From assembly GCA_041725895.1 (NCBI GenBank), contig JBGRQA010000006.1, positions 1-64,000 on the forward strand: DNA of 64,000 nt, in the 5' to 3' direction. The translations under genes and the position numbers were made by a program. Positions 53,000-61,889 of the stretch are shown piece after piece (the stretch's first letter is position 1; the number at the start of each line of letters is the position of its first letter). Below the pieces are notes generated by a model. The model searched no databases. It was not told where the DNA came from and worked only from the letters and a program-made list of their open reading frames with translations. This DNA comes from JBGRQA01 sp041725895 (GTDB lineage Bacteria > Bacteroidota > Bacteroidia > Bacteroidales > Marinifilaceae).

Positions 53000-53794
53000 T
53001 TAAACAGAAATTTTTCCCTTTATATGAGGATGTGACTCATAATTCTCGAGAATAAAATCCTCATATTGGAATTCAAAAATATCTTTCACTTCCGGGTTCA
53101 ACCGAAGAGTCGGTAATTTCTTAGGCTCACGGGTCAATTGAAGCTTTACTTGCTCCAAATGATTCGTATAGATGTGAGCATCCCCTAATGTATGCACAAA
53201 CTCACCGGGTTTCAAACCACAAACCTGAGCCATCATCATGGTTAAAAGAGCATACGAAGCAATATTAAAAGGAACTCCCAAGAAAATATCGGCACTCCGT
53301 TGATAGAGTTGACATGATAATTTTCCATTAGCAACATAGAATTGAAACAAAGCATGACAGGGAGGCAAAGCCATATTCTCAATATCTCCGGCATTCCATG
53401 CACTAACAATCAATCGACGGGAATTAGGATTGTTTTTAATATCCTCAACTACCTGTGTAATCTGGTCCAAATGACTCCCGTCTGGTTTAGGCCACGAACG
53501 CCACTGGTAGCCATAAACATGTCCCAGCTCTCCGTTTTCATCAGCCCACTCGTTCCAAATTCGCACTCCATTCTCCTGAAGGTATTTCACATTCGTGTCC
53601 CCCTTCAGAAACCAAAGCAGTTCGTAGATGATAGATTTCAAATGAAGCTTTTTGGTCGTTAAAAGAGGAAATCCTTCCTCCAGGTTGAATCTCATTTGGT
53701 GACCAAAAATACTAATCGTACCTGTTCCTGTACGATCGCCCTTTAAATTTCCTTCCTCTAAAACATTTTCAAGAAGGTGAAGATATTGTTGCAT
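53000..53794 (-). CDS. thyA: Thymidylate synthase ThyA
   Basis: 264 residues, the same length as the E. coli enzyme. The nucleophile C146 lies in ALPPCHALFQFYV, the arginine cluster in NPNSRRLIVSAWN, and the dUMP-binding region in QRSADIFLGVPFNIASYA. It converts dUMP to dTMP using methylene-tetrahydrofolate. It is first in thyA-folA and is preceded by the nucleoside-gate gene 39 nt upstream. Confidence 0.98.
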   Translation of the reverse strand: MQQYLHLLENVLEEGNLKGDRTGTGTISIFGHQMRFNLEEGFPLLTTKKLHLKSIIYELLWFLKGDTNVKYLQENGVRIWNEWADENGELGHVYGYQWRSWPKPDGSHLDQITQVVEDIKNNPNSRRLIVSAWNAGDIENMALPPCHALFQFYVANGKLSCQLYQRSADIFLGVPFNIASYALLTMMMAQVCGLKPGEFVHTLGDAHIYTNHLEQVKLQLTREPKKLPTLRLNPEVKDIFEFQYEDFILENYESHPHIKGKISV

Positions 53795-53833
53795 GTAAAA
53801 AAAATCTATGTGGATTATTTACTAAAGTTAATA

Positions 53834-54808
53834 TTATTTTCGAGACCAGGCATGCAGATATTCCCGAACCTTCAATTCCAGACGGTAACACCATACTACT
53901 AAAACAGCCAATAGCATACGTGTCAGGATCATCCACCCCAAAGGCACACCTATGGCTGCAAATAACAAAGGATCTTCCAACTGCGAATGGGAAATAGCAA
54001 TATGATGATTCAGCAGATCAGCCTCTTTTTTACTCATTTTCCCTTCCTCAACCTGCTCCAACATGATAGCGGAACCATAGGCCAAGCCCAAAGTATTGGC
54101 CACAATCCATGAAAAAGAAGTAGATGCAGGTAAGCCCATTACAACCAGTAAAGGAGCCAAAAATTTGGATATCCACTTTATGATACCAAACAACTCCAGT
54201 ATTTTCTGAAATATCATCAACAAGGTAATCAAAACCACTACCTTAACACTTAACATGATGGATGATTGCAACCAACCTATAAGCAATCCCCAAAAAGGTT
54301 CCGATTGTAGCCCGATTGCAACAACCGCATGACCACCTTCTGCCGGTAACAACCAATTCAGAACGGCACCAATAACAAAACTCCCCATTAATCGAAGCAA
54401 TATCATCCGAACAACCGAGGATCCCGTCTTTTTCAGCACTGCAGTCTCTATAATAAATCCATGGGATACAAGGCACATCACAGCTAGTATAGTTACTACT
54501 CTCCCCTCCAGTTCTAAACTTGTGATTACCGCTATAGCAGTGTAGATATTGGTAAAAATACTGGTAAGTAGCACAAATGCTGATTCTCCTGGCAAACCAA
54601 TCAGTTCAAAAGCAGGGGATAAAAAAGCGGAAACGGTAGCAAGTATCCCGGTATAATCCAAAATCATTACTCCAAACGATACGGGCAACATGATACTCAA
54701 CAACCATTTTGAAGTAGCAAAGGCTTTCGGTAAAGCAAGACGAATAGCTTCCCTTATTTTATCTTTTGCAGATTGACTCGATTGGTATGATTGCTTTACT
54801 TGGCTCAT
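53834..54808 (-). CDS. Nucleoside-recognition (Gate) domain membrane protein
   Basis: 324 residues with about eight hydrophobic segments in two similar halves. The first half has MLPVSFGVMILDYTGI and the second FSWIVANTLGLAYGSAIML, the pattern of the nucleoside-recognition/Gate family (SpmA/SpmB, FeoB core and nucleoside transporters share it). HHIAISHSQLEDPLL is a conserved loop. The family's direct substrate is not established. Its place before thyA-folA and divergent from a NupG-type transporter supports, but does not prove, a nucleoside-related task. Confidence 0.82.
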   Translation of the reverse strand: MSQVKQSYQSSQSAKDKIREAIRLALPKAFATSKWLLSIMLPVSFGVMILDYTGILATVSAFLSPAFELIGLPGESAFVLLTSIFTNIYTAIAVITSLELEGRVVTILAVMCLVSHGFIIETAVLKKTGSSVVRMILLRLMGSFVIGAVLNWLLPAEGGHAVVAIGLQSEPFWGLLIGWLQSSIMLSVKVVVLITLLMIFQKILELFGIIKWISKFLAPLLVVMGLPASTSFSWIVANTLGLAYGSAIMLEQVEEGKMSKKEADLLNHHIAISHSQLEDPLLFAAIGVPLGWMILTRMLLAVLVVWCYRLELKVREYLHAWSRK

Positions 54809-54827
54809 TATTTGATTCTATGAAAGG

Positions 54828-54835
54828 CAAAAGTA
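54828..54835 (-). promoter_or_regulatory. Candidate -7 element for the nucleoside-gate gene
   Basis: Minus-strand TACTTTTG fits the consensus, with a leader of about 15-20 nt to the ATG at 54808. No spaced TTG partner. Confidence 0.45.
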
Positions 54836-55053
54836 CTTATTTTTTCATCATATTTTTGTTCTATTTGCTAGTTTAAAAACCATTTACATTTTTCCATTGC
54901 GACCAATAATTTCAACAGATTAGGCTAAAGTGCAATAAGAATGGATTCGAGAAAATTCTGAAAAATCCCCTGATAAAAAGGTATTGTTAATAAATCTCCT
55001 GGATCCACACTAAAATCTAAGGTTCTATTATTTAAAGAATCTATTTTTTTAGT

Positions 55054-55061
55054 TAGTTTTG
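55054..55061 (+). promoter_or_regulatory. Candidate -7 element for the NupG-type gene
   Basis: TAGTTTTG fits the consensus, about 130 nt before the ATG. No TTG at the usual distance. Confidence 0.35.
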
Positions 55062-55192
55062 AGACTTTTGAAATTCATCTTATTACATTGTTCGTTTTTA
55101 ACAAGTAAAAATGAATTTTAGAATACCGCTACTAAAACAACCAAACCATAAAAAACACACCTATTACTAATCTTATTTTTAAACAACAAATT

Positions 55193-56449
55193 ATGGGAAT
55201 AAAAGGTCGATTGACATTAATGAACTTCCTTCAGTTCTTTATCTGGGGAGCTTGGTTGATAACTATTGCGAATTATTGGTTTGGAAATAAACATTGGTCC
55301 CCGGAAGAATTTGGAGCTGTTTTCTCAACTTTAGGAATTTCTTCCCTCTTTATGCCAACACTTACAGGGATTATAGCAGACCGCTGGATGAATGCGGAAA
55401 GATTGTATGGCATTCTTCATCTTTTGGGAGGTATTGCATTAGCTTACTTGCCACAGGTGGACAATTCAACGGTTTTTATTACTGTCATACTAATGGCTAT
55501 GATATGCTATATGCCAACCATAGCACTTACCAACTCCATTTCGTACACAATTCTTAAGAACAACAACTACGATGTAATCAAAGTCTTCCCTCCCATTCGT
55601 GTTTGGGGAACCATTGGTTTTATTGCAGCGATGTGGGTAACCAACCTTACTGGAAATAAAGCTTCGGCGAATCAATTCTATATTGCAGCCTTTGTATCCT
55701 TTGTTTTGGCCGTTTATGCATTCACCATGCCGCAATGTAAACCACAGAACAAAGGTCAAAAAAGTGCTGCTCTCACTGAAATGTTAGGTTTAAATGCATT
55801 TAAGTTGTTTAAAAACTACAAAATGGCATTGTTCTTCATCTTCTCAATGTTTTTAGGTGCCGCTTTGCAATTAACCAACATGTATGGCGACCGATTTCTT
55901 TCGGAATTTGAAAAAATCCCTGAATACGCAGATTCATTTGTGGTACGCTACTCGACCATCATTATGTCAATTTCTCAAATATCGGAAACCCTATTCATTC
56001 TTGCCATTCCCTTCTTCCTGAAAAAGTTTGGAATCAAAAAAGTAATGTTAATCAGTATGGTTGCCTGGGTTCTTCGATTTGGCTTGTTCGCCTACGGTGA
56101 TCCGGCTGGAGGATTATGGATGATCATTCTCTCCTGCATTATTTATGGTATGGCATTCGATTTCTTCAACATCTCAGGTTCATTGTTTGTTGAAACACAG
56201 TGTGATTCCAACATACGTGCAAGTGCTCAAGGTTTATTCATGATGATGACCAATGGATTTGGTGCTATCCTTGGTTCCTGGGCAAGCGGAATTATTATTG
56301 GAGCATTCTTCACCAGCAACAAAGGCGATTTCATTTGGATGGATATCTGGAATACTTTTGCCTTCTACTCTCTGGTAATCGCAATCTTCTTTGCCATCCT
56401 GTTTAAACACAGACACGATCCGGCTATGGTGAAAGAAATAAAACATTAG
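55193..56449 (+). CDS. NupG/XapB-type nucleoside:proton symporter (MFS)
   Basis: 418 residues, 12 hydrophobic segments. The N-terminal block LTLMNFLQFFIWGAWLITIA and SLFMPTLTGIIADRWMNAER are signatures of the nucleoside:H+ symporter branch of the major facilitator superfamily. PIRVWGTIGFIAAMW is a further family motif. It imports nucleosides; specificity is unknown. Monocistronic, ended by a terminator at 56466-56498. It is divergent from the nucleoside-gate-thyA-folA genes. Confidence 0.9.
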   Translation: MGIKGRLTLMNFLQFFIWGAWLITIANYWFGNKHWSPEEFGAVFSTLGISSLFMPTLTGIIADRWMNAERLYGILHLLGGIALAYLPQVDNSTVFITVILMAMICYMPTIALTNSISYTILKNNNYDVIKVFPPIRVWGTIGFIAAMWVTNLTGNKASANQFYIAAFVSFVLAVYAFTMPQCKPQNKGQKSAALTEMLGLNAFKLFKNYKMALFFIFSMFLGAALQLTNMYGDRFLSEFEKIPEYADSFVVRYSTIIMSISQISETLFILAIPFFLKKFGIKKVMLISMVAWVLRFGLFAYGDPAGGLWMIILSCIIYGMAFDFFNISGSLFVETQCDSNIRASAQGLFMMMTNGFGAILGSWASGIIIGAFFTSNKGDFIWMDIWNTFAFYSLVIAIFFAILFKHRHDPAMVKEIKH

Positions 56450-56465
56450 AGTAATAATCTCAAAC

Positions 56466-56498
56466 AAAAAAAGACAAGCTTACAACTTGTCTTTTTTT
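56466..56498. terminator. Bidirectional terminator after the NupG-type gene
   Basis: A perfect 13-bp stem (56466-56478 with 56486-56498), 7-nt loop, A and T runs in both arms. Also placed to end the convergent nuclease gene (stop at 56588). Confidence 0.9.
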
Positions 56499-56587
56499 GT
56501 TTCCTTTACCGATAAATATCATTGTTAAGGCCCAAAACAATTGGTCCAATTTATTTCTTCTACAGTTAGAATACTTCAGCATTTGAA

Positions 56588-57199
56588 CTACTCTTTCGAT
56601 TTTCTCTTGTTGATCTCGTCCCGTATTTGCGAAGCTCTCTCATAATTTTCATCCCGAATTGCTTCATCCAACAAACTCTTTAATTGCTGGGCAGAGTAAT
56701 CACGATACGGACTGTTCTCAACCGGATTTGAGGCTGGTGGTTCTTCTACAGTCTTAGGCTCAATGGTTGGTTCCTGGGGATCTCCTTCCACACTCAAAAC
56801 AATACCTGCCTTCTCGATAATTTCCTCTGTGGTATAAATCGGGCAACGAAAACGCAGAGCAATGGCAACAGCATCAGAAGTCCTGGAATCAATCCGAATT
56901 CGGCTATCCCCACGTTCACAAACTAGCTCGGCATAAAAAATCCCTTCCTCCAGTCGATAGATATTTACCTCTACCACAACTACAGCAAAAGCCTCTGCAA
57001 AACTCTTGAACAAATCGTGAGTTAATGGCCGGGGGGGCTCCAACTCTTCCAACTGGATAGCGATAGATTGTGCCTCCACTCCACCAATAATAATAGGTAT
57101 TCGACGATCACCACCCTCTTCGGATAGCACCAGTGCATAAGCACCTGTTTGTGTTTGACTGTAGGATAATCCCAGTACATTCAGCTTTATCTTGCCCAT
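56588..57199 (-). CDS. Bifunctional nuclease (DUF151) with C-terminal UVR motif
   Basis: 203 residues. The BFN/DUF151 domain (about 5-135) has QTQTGAYALVLSEEGGDRRIP, IIIGGVEAQSIA and RTSDAVAIALRFRCPIY. A Pro/Glu-rich linker (about 140-165) leads to a UvrB/UvrC-type helical hairpin (about 168-200, LKSLLDEAIRDENYERA). Plant relatives of this domain have RNase and DNase activity. The added UVR hairpin suggests contact with nucleic-acid machinery. The TATATTTG element at 57241-57234 is a likely promoter half-site. Confidence 0.88.
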   Translation of the reverse strand: MGKIKLNVLGLSYSQTQTGAYALVLSEEGGDRRIPIIIGGVEAQSIAIQLEELEPPRPLTHDLFKSFAEAFAVVVVEVNIYRLEEGIFYAELVCERGDSRIRIDSRTSDAVAIALRFRCPIYTTEEIIEKAGIVLSVEGDPQEPTIEPKTVEEPPASNPVENSPYRDYSAQQLKSLLDEAIRDENYERASQIRDEINKRKSKE

Positions 57200-57233
57200 T
57201 TTTTGATCAAATGATTATCTTCTAACGTTATAG

Positions 57234-57241
57234 CAAATATA
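57234..57241 (-). promoter_or_regulatory. Candidate -7 element for the bifunctional nuclease gene
   Basis: Minus-strand TATATTTG fits the consensus. A TTG (57260-57258) lies 16 nt upstream, slightly short. Confidence 0.45.
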
Positions 57242-57405
57242 AGAATTGTTTTAGCAACAAGTGTCTGCTCAAGCAATTAATCTAATTTAAATACTGACTT
57301 GTAAAAAATACAATTTTGGTATCTTTCCATGAAAGATATTTGTTAATCAATTTAGCTAAATTAATTTCAATTTAAAAGAGGTATACCAAATTAAGCCTTC
57401 AAAAC

Positions 57406-57436
57406 TTTGTTTATCAATTATTCTTTCATATTTTTG
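57406..57436 (+). promoter_or_regulatory. Promoter of rplU-rpmA
   Basis: TTTG (57406-57409), a 19-nt spacer and TATTTTTG (57429-57436) match the consensus fully. The leader before rplU is about 90 nt. Confidence 0.8.
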
Positions 57437-57458
57437 CAGTCCAAAATAATTTTTCTTC

Positions 57459-57505
57459 GGGGGTTCTCTAAGTGGAGAATTGAGTAAATTGATGCGCCCA
57501 CCCCC
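57459..57505 (+). promoter_or_regulatory. Candidate structured leader of rplU
   Basis: GGGGG (57459-57463) can pair with CCCCC (57501-57505), and immediately inside, TTCTC (57464-57468) with GAGAA (57475-57479). The structure ends 27 nt before the rplU ATG. A ribosomal-protein autoregulatory leader is plausible but unproven. Confidence 0.4.
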
Positions 57506-57532
57506 TGGAACAAACCGATTAAATTGTAAAAA

Positions 57533-57844
57533 ATGTACGCAATTGTAGAAATCGCAGGTCAGCAATTTAAAGTTGAAAAGGACCAAAAGATTTTTGTTCA
57601 CAGATTAGACGCTGAAGAAGGTGGCCAGGTAGAATTTGCCAAAGTACTTTTGATGGATAAAGAAGGTGAAATCGTAGTAGGTGCCCCTGCTATCGAAGGA
57701 GCTAAAGTTACCGCTAAAGTATTATCTCACTTAAAAGGTGATAAGGTACAGGTATTCAAAAAGAAAAGAAGAAAAGGATACAAAGTACGCAACGGACACC
57801 GTCAGTACTTATCCCAAATTCAAATTGAAGAAATTGTTGCTTAA
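57533..57844 (+). CDS. rplU: 50S ribosomal protein L21
   Basis: 103 residues, normal length. MYAIVEIAGQQFKVEKDQ at the N-terminus and the basic C-terminal KKKRRKGYKVRNGHRQ are characteristic of bL21, which binds 23S rRNA near the exit tunnel. It is followed after 20 nt by rpmA, the universal order, and has a strong promoter and a long leader. Confidence 0.98.
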   Translation: MYAIVEIAGQQFKVEKDQKIFVHRLDAEEGGQVEFAKVLLMDKEGEIVVGAPAIEGAKVTAKVLSHLKGDKVQVFKKKRRKGYKVRNGHRQYLSQIQIEEIVA

Positions 57845-57864
57845 TCATTAAAAATATTTGAAAA

Positions 57865-58125
57865 ATGGCACACAAAAAAGGAGTTGGTAGTTCTAAGAAC
57901 GGTAGAGAATCGGAAAGTAAACGATTAGGTATCAAGATTTATGGTGGTCAAGCTGCTAAAGCCGGTAACATCATCGTTCGTCAAAGAGGAACTAAGCATA
58001 ATCCAGGAGAAAATGTAGGTATCGGTAAAGACCATACCCTTTTCGCACTGATCAACGGAACTGTAGTATTCAAAAAGAAGAGAAACAACAAATCTTACGT
58101 TTCTATTGAACCTCTTGCTGAATAA
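57865..58125 (+). CDS. rpmA: 50S ribosomal protein L27
   Basis: 86 residues. The N-terminus MAHKKGVGSSKNGRESES is the mature form of bL27, without the cleavable leader found in Firmicutes. It then has QRGTKHNPGENVG. bL27 reaches towards the peptidyl-transferase centre. It is co-transcribed with rplU and ended by the hairpin at 58156-58189. Confidence 0.98.
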   Translation: MAHKKGVGSSKNGRESESKRLGIKIYGGQAAKAGNIIVRQRGTKHNPGENVGIGKDHTLFALINGTVVFKKKRNNKSYVSIEPLAE

Positions 58126-58155
58126 GTAGTATAAACTACACTCAAAAATATTCCG

Positions 58156-58195
58156 ATCTCCTGTTTTTTTTATGAAAAAGGCAGGAGATTTTTTA
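58156..58195 (+). terminator. Terminator after rpmA
   Basis: An 8-bp outer stem (58156-58163 with 58182-58189) extended inward by T/A pairing, followed by a T tract. Confidence 0.85.
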
Positions 58196-58247
58196 TTTTT
58201 ATACTTTCGAAATAAACCACCATTCAATTATTTTCAAAAGTCAACCT

Positions 58248-59522
58248 ATGTTAAGCCTAAAATTCATACAGGAAAACAAACAACAGGTAATTGATGCCCT
58301 TAAGGTTAAGAACTTTGATGCGCAAGAAATTATCGAGGAGGTAATTGCCCTTGACGGGAAACGCAAAGCCACACAGGCAAAGCAAGATAACTCTCAAGCG
58401 GAGCTAAATAGTCTCTCCAAACAAATTGGACAACTATTTAAAAACGGCCAGGTTGAAGAAGCCAATGCAGCCAAAACAAAAACAGGAGAACTTAAGGAAG
58501 CAATTTCTGCCTACAATACAGAAATGTCCTCCATTGTTACTGAACTTTCGGATCTATTGCTGCAAATCCCCAATATCCCCCACCCCTCGGTTCCTGAAGG
58601 AAAGGGAGAAGAAGACAACCAGATAGAAAAGACCTGTGGAGAAATTCCTGAATTAGGCCCTAATGCTGTTCCTCACTGGGAACTGACAAAAAAATACAAT
58701 CTAATTGATTTCGACCTGGGAGTAAAAATTACCGGTGCAGGATTCCCATTGTACCGTGGTAAAGGTGCCATTCTACAACGTGCACTTATCAACTTCTTCC
58801 TGGATGAAAACAGAAAAGCAGGATACGAAGAGGTAATTCCTCCATTGGTGGTAAATGAGGATTCGGGCTATGGTACAGGACAGCTTCCTGACAAAGAAGG
58901 ACAGATGTACCATGTTACCGAAGATAACCTATATCTGATTCCAACAGCCGAAGTCCCTGTTACCAACATCTATCGTGATGTAATCCTAAAGGATACGGAT
59001 TTCCCTATTAAGAACACTGCCTACTCCGCCTGTTTCAGAAGAGAAGCCGGTTCTTACGGAAAGGATGTTCGTGGCTTGAACCGTTTACACCAATTCGATA
59101 AGGTGGAAATTGTTCAGATTCAACACCCGGACAAATCCTACGAAGCTCTGGAAGAAATGGTAGCTCATGTTGAGAACATCATTCAAAAGCTGGAACTTCC
59201 TTACCGTCTGCTTCGTCTGTGTGGAGGTGACGTAAGTTTTACCTCAGCTCTTACATTCGATTTCGAAGTATTCTCGGCAGCTCAGGACAAATGGCTGGAA
59301 GTTAGCTCGATTTCCAATTTTGAATCCTACCAGGCCAACCGCCTGAAACTTCGTTTCAAAAATGGAAATGAAAAGAAAACCCAGTTGGCACACACTCTGA
59401 ACGGAAGTGCCCTTGCACTACCTCGTATTGTTGCAGCTTTGCTGGAAAACAATCAAACTGAAGAAGGAATTCGCATCCCTAAAGCACTGGTCCCTTACAC
59501 TGGTTTTGAGATGATCAACTAA
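58248..59522 (+). CDS. serS: Seryl-tRNA synthetase
   Basis: 424 residues. An N-terminal antiparallel coiled-coil arm (about 28-105) contacts the long variable arm of tRNA-Ser. The class II core follows with LIPTAEVPVTNIY, the motif 2 FRREAGSYGKDVRGLNRLHQFDKVE-type block, EVSSISNFESYQANRL and the motif 3 segment ALALPRIVAALLEN. It charges tRNA-Ser and tRNA-Sec. Single gene with a terminator at 59544-59575. Confidence 0.98.
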   Translation: MLSLKFIQENKQQVIDALKVKNFDAQEIIEEVIALDGKRKATQAKQDNSQAELNSLSKQIGQLFKNGQVEEANAAKTKTGELKEAISAYNTEMSSIVTELSDLLLQIPNIPHPSVPEGKGEEDNQIEKTCGEIPELGPNAVPHWELTKKYNLIDFDLGVKITGAGFPLYRGKGAILQRALINFFLDENRKAGYEEVIPPLVVNEDSGYGTGQLPDKEGQMYHVTEDNLYLIPTAEVPVTNIYRDVILKDTDFPIKNTAYSACFRREAGSYGKDVRGLNRLHQFDKVEIVQIQHPDKSYEALEEMVAHVENIIQKLELPYRLLRLCGGDVSFTSALTFDFEVFSAAQDKWLEVSSISNFESYQANRLKLRFKNGNEKKTQLAHTLNGSALALPRIVAALLENNQTEEGIRIPKALVPYTGFEMIN

Positions 59523-59543
59523 TTCGTTTAGTTTACAATATAC

Positions 59544-59575
59544 ACCCCCGGGCTGTTTCGCTTGGGGGTTTTTTG
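59544..59575 (+). terminator. Terminator after serS
   Basis: A 6-bp CCCCC/GGGGG stem (59544-59549 with 59564-59569), with weak inner pairing and a following T run. Confidence 0.75.
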
Positions 59576-59583
59576 TATCTTTG
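59576..59583 (+). promoter_or_regulatory. Candidate -7 element for the TPR-ruvC operon
   Basis: TATCTTTG fits the consensus and starts right after the serS terminator. The TTG at 59562-59564 is too close (11 nt). Leader would be about 115 nt. Confidence 0.4.
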
Positions 59584-59701
59584 AATGTGAAGTTCATTTC
59601 AACCCGTAAGCATGTTCCACCCCAAAGGAGGTAGAGTTCATACAGCAAACAAAGAGCGAACTTCAGATAAAAATAAGCTCACAGGCTAAAGAACAATCAT
59701 T

Positions 59702-61510
59702 GTGAAAAAAACAATTGCCATACTCACTATTCTAATTACTTTCTGGATTGAAGGAAGTTTTGCTCAACAATCAGATAGTCAATTGGCCTTTCAATATTAC
59801 AGGGACAAGCAATACGAAAAAGCAGCTCCCCTTTTTGATAAGCTGTACTCCCGAACTCGCTCCAGGTCCTACTTCAATTACTACATTTATTGTTTAACCA
59901 ATTTAAAGGAATACTCCCTCGCAGAAAAAATCATAAAGAAGGAAATCCGCAGAAATCCTTCCAACAAATCCTTCCTGGTTGAACTTGGATACTTATACAA
60001 GCAAACCAACAAGCCGGGGAAAATGCAGGAAAAGTATCAATTAGCAATAAAAAAGCTTCTACCTGTAGATCGGGATATAAAAGATCTGGCCAATGCCTTC
60101 GTATCGAAACGGGAATATGAAATGGCTCTTGCAACCTATGAAAAAGGACGCTCGATCAGAAAACAGAATCATTTGTATTATTTCGAGATTGCAAATATCC
60201 ATCTCTACCAGCGAAACTTTGAAAAAATGCTGGAAGAGTTCATGATCGCACTAAGTGTGGATCCAACCAAGCTAAAACAAGTCGAAAGCCGATTGCAATC
60301 GGCCCTTTTTCAAGATATCAATGGGGACCTTGCTCCCCTGATGAAACGCAAGCTTATCCAACGCATACAAAGCAAGAATTCCAACCCGGTTTTCAACGAA
60401 TTGCTCCTTTGGTACTTTATTCAAAACAAAGAATACTCCTCAGCCCTTCGACAGGCTAGAGCACTGGATCTGCGCTTGAGGGAAAATGGAGAACGCCTTC
60501 TTCGTTTGGCTCGACTTGCTATTGCTAGCAAGGATTATGAGAATGCTTTCACTGCTTATCAATACATTATCGAAAAAGGAAAAGGCTCCAAAAATTACCT
60601 AACAGGTAGAATGGGAGCCCTAAATGTTCAATTGCTTCAATTGGAAGAGAAAAAGGTCCGAACACCAATTGAAATTCACCAGCTGGAGAATCAATTCAAA
60701 GAATTTCTTCAGGAAACTGATTTTAAACCTTCTATTCTTCCGGCCATACTCAACCTGGCAAGATTGGAAGCCTTCCACTTGAACCACATTAATGAATCGA
60801 CACAGCTTTTGGAAAAAGCTTCAAAGATGAAAGGATTGAATTCCAGGAGAAGGTCCGAAGTTAAAATGTTACGCGCCGATGTGGCCCTTCTGGCTGGGAA
60901 AATATGGGACTCTATTCTACTCTATGCCCAAATTGAAAAAGCCAACAAAAACAATCCCATCGGTTTTGAAGCCAAATTTAAAAAAGCGAAAGTTGCCTAC
61001 TACTCGGGCGACTTAGACTGGGCACAGACCCAATTGGATGTACTAAAGGGAAGTACGTCCAAACTCATTGCCAACGATGCCATTGCATTGTCCCAGTTAA
61101 TTAATGACAATACCAGTCTGGATTCAACAGAGCAGGCCATGAAGCAATACGCCCGGGCTGACTATCTGCATTACCAAAGAAAAGATACTGCAGCTCTGGC
61201 CACCCTCGACTCGTTAATTCGAAATCATCCGGGGCATTCACTTTTGGATGAAGCTTACTTTAAAAAATTTGAGATCTATTCATTTCTAAAAGAGAAAGAC
61301 AAAGCTTTAGAGGCCCTCAACAAAATTGTAAACGATTCCCCTTACGAACTGCTAGCAGACAAAGCCTTGTTCCAAAGGGCTCTTCTACACGAAGCAGAAA
61401 AACAGAATCAGAAAGCAATGGATAGTTATAAAATGATCCTAACCAATTATCCGGGAAGTATTTTTGTTATTGAAGCCCGAAATCGCTACCGGGCCCTAAG
61501 GGGAAATTAG
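59702..61510 (+). CDS. Exported tetratricopeptide-repeat protein
   Basis: 602 residues from a GTG. A signal peptide (1-21, ...IEGSFAQ) is followed by helical TPR pairs throughout: for example AFQYYRDKQYEKAAPLFDKL (about 29-48), LVELGYLYKQTNKPGKMQEKY, YYFEIANIHLYQRNFEKMLE and a C-terminal set ending AMDSYKMILTNYPGSIFVIEA. The last repeats resemble YbgF/BamD-type TPRs. Periplasmic location is inferred from the signal peptide. It may be a scaffold; partners unknown. It is the first gene of an operon with DUF4286, EamA and ruvC. Confidence 0.88.
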   Translation: MKKTIAILTILITFWIEGSFAQQSDSQLAFQYYRDKQYEKAAPLFDKLYSRTRSRSYFNYYIYCLTNLKEYSLAEKIIKKEIRRNPSNKSFLVELGYLYKQTNKPGKMQEKYQLAIKKLLPVDRDIKDLANAFVSKREYEMALATYEKGRSIRKQNHLYYFEIANIHLYQRNFEKMLEEFMIALSVDPTKLKQVESRLQSALFQDINGDLAPLMKRKLIQRIQSKNSNPVFNELLLWYFIQNKEYSSALRQARALDLRLRENGERLLRLARLAIASKDYENAFTAYQYIIEKGKGSKNYLTGRMGALNVQLLQLEEKKVRTPIEIHQLENQFKEFLQETDFKPSILPAILNLARLEAFHLNHINESTQLLEKASKMKGLNSRRRSEVKMLRADVALLAGKIWDSILLYAQIEKANKNNPIGFEAKFKKAKVAYYSGDLDWAQTQLDVLKGSTSKLIANDAIALSQLINDNTSLDSTEQAMKQYARADYLHYQRKDTAALATLDSLIRNHPGHSLLDEAYFKKFEIYSFLKEKDKALEALNKIVNDSPYELLADKALFQRALLHEAEKQNQKAMDSYKMILTNYPGSIFVIEARNRYRALRGN

Positions 61511-61554
61511 TCAAATTTGCTTTAACTTTGGGCTCAAATATAAAAATTCTGATT

Positions 61555-61857
61555 ATGATTATTTTTAATACGACCTATCATGTAGATGATTCCTGCGAGA
61601 AGGAATGGATCGACTGGGCCAAAGAAAAATTTATACCCCTAATAATGGAAACCGGAGTTTTCTCCCAGCACATTTTCTGCCGTATATTATCGGAGGAACA
61701 GCAAGGGGGCAAATCTTTTTCATTACAGTTGTTCGTAAAAAAGGTAGAACATTTTAAAAGATACCAGGCTGAATTTGCTCCTAAAATCCAGGCCGTTTTG
61801 CATGCCAAATTTGCCAACAGAATACTTGCATTCAGCACACTTTTGGAAGAAGTGTAA
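61555..61857 (+). CDS. DUF4286 family protein
   Basis: 100 residues from the ATG at 61555 (MIIFNTTYHVDD). The frame opens upstream at a TTG (61528), but the ATG fits the family's usual MIIYNTT-type start. It is a small ferredoxin-like alpha/beta protein (CEKEWIDWAKEKFIPLIMETG) common in Bacteroidota. Function unknown. It lies 44 nt after the TPR gene. Confidence 0.85.
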   Translation: MIIFNTTYHVDDSCEKEWIDWAKEKFIPLIMETGVFSQHIFCRILSEEQQGGKSFSLQLFVKKVEHFKRYQAEFAPKIQAVLHAKFANRILAFSTLLEEV

Positions 61858-61889
61858 TCAAACAAATCCCATAAAACAAACCTACACGA

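Larger units (their letters stand above)
54809..55192. other. Divergent intergenic region, 384 bp
   Basis: Non-coding and AT-rich. It holds a minus -7 element (TACTTTTG, 54835-54828) for the nucleoside-gate gene and a plus one (TAGTTTTG, 55054-55061) for the NupG-type gene. The remaining leader of about 130 nt before 55193 shows no clear riboswitch fold by eye. Confidence 0.55.
57200..57532. other. Divergent region with rplU leader, 333 bp
   Basis: It holds the minus -7 element TATATTTG (57241-57234) for the nuclease gene. It also has the full rplU promoter (57406-57436) and a 90-nt transcribed leader (57441-57532) able to fold. Nothing else recognisable. Confidence 0.65.

Noticed and set aside
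57356..57601. Open frame of 81 codons on the minus strand over the rplU promoter
   Set aside because: It overlaps a full promoter and the start of rplU; the translation has no features.
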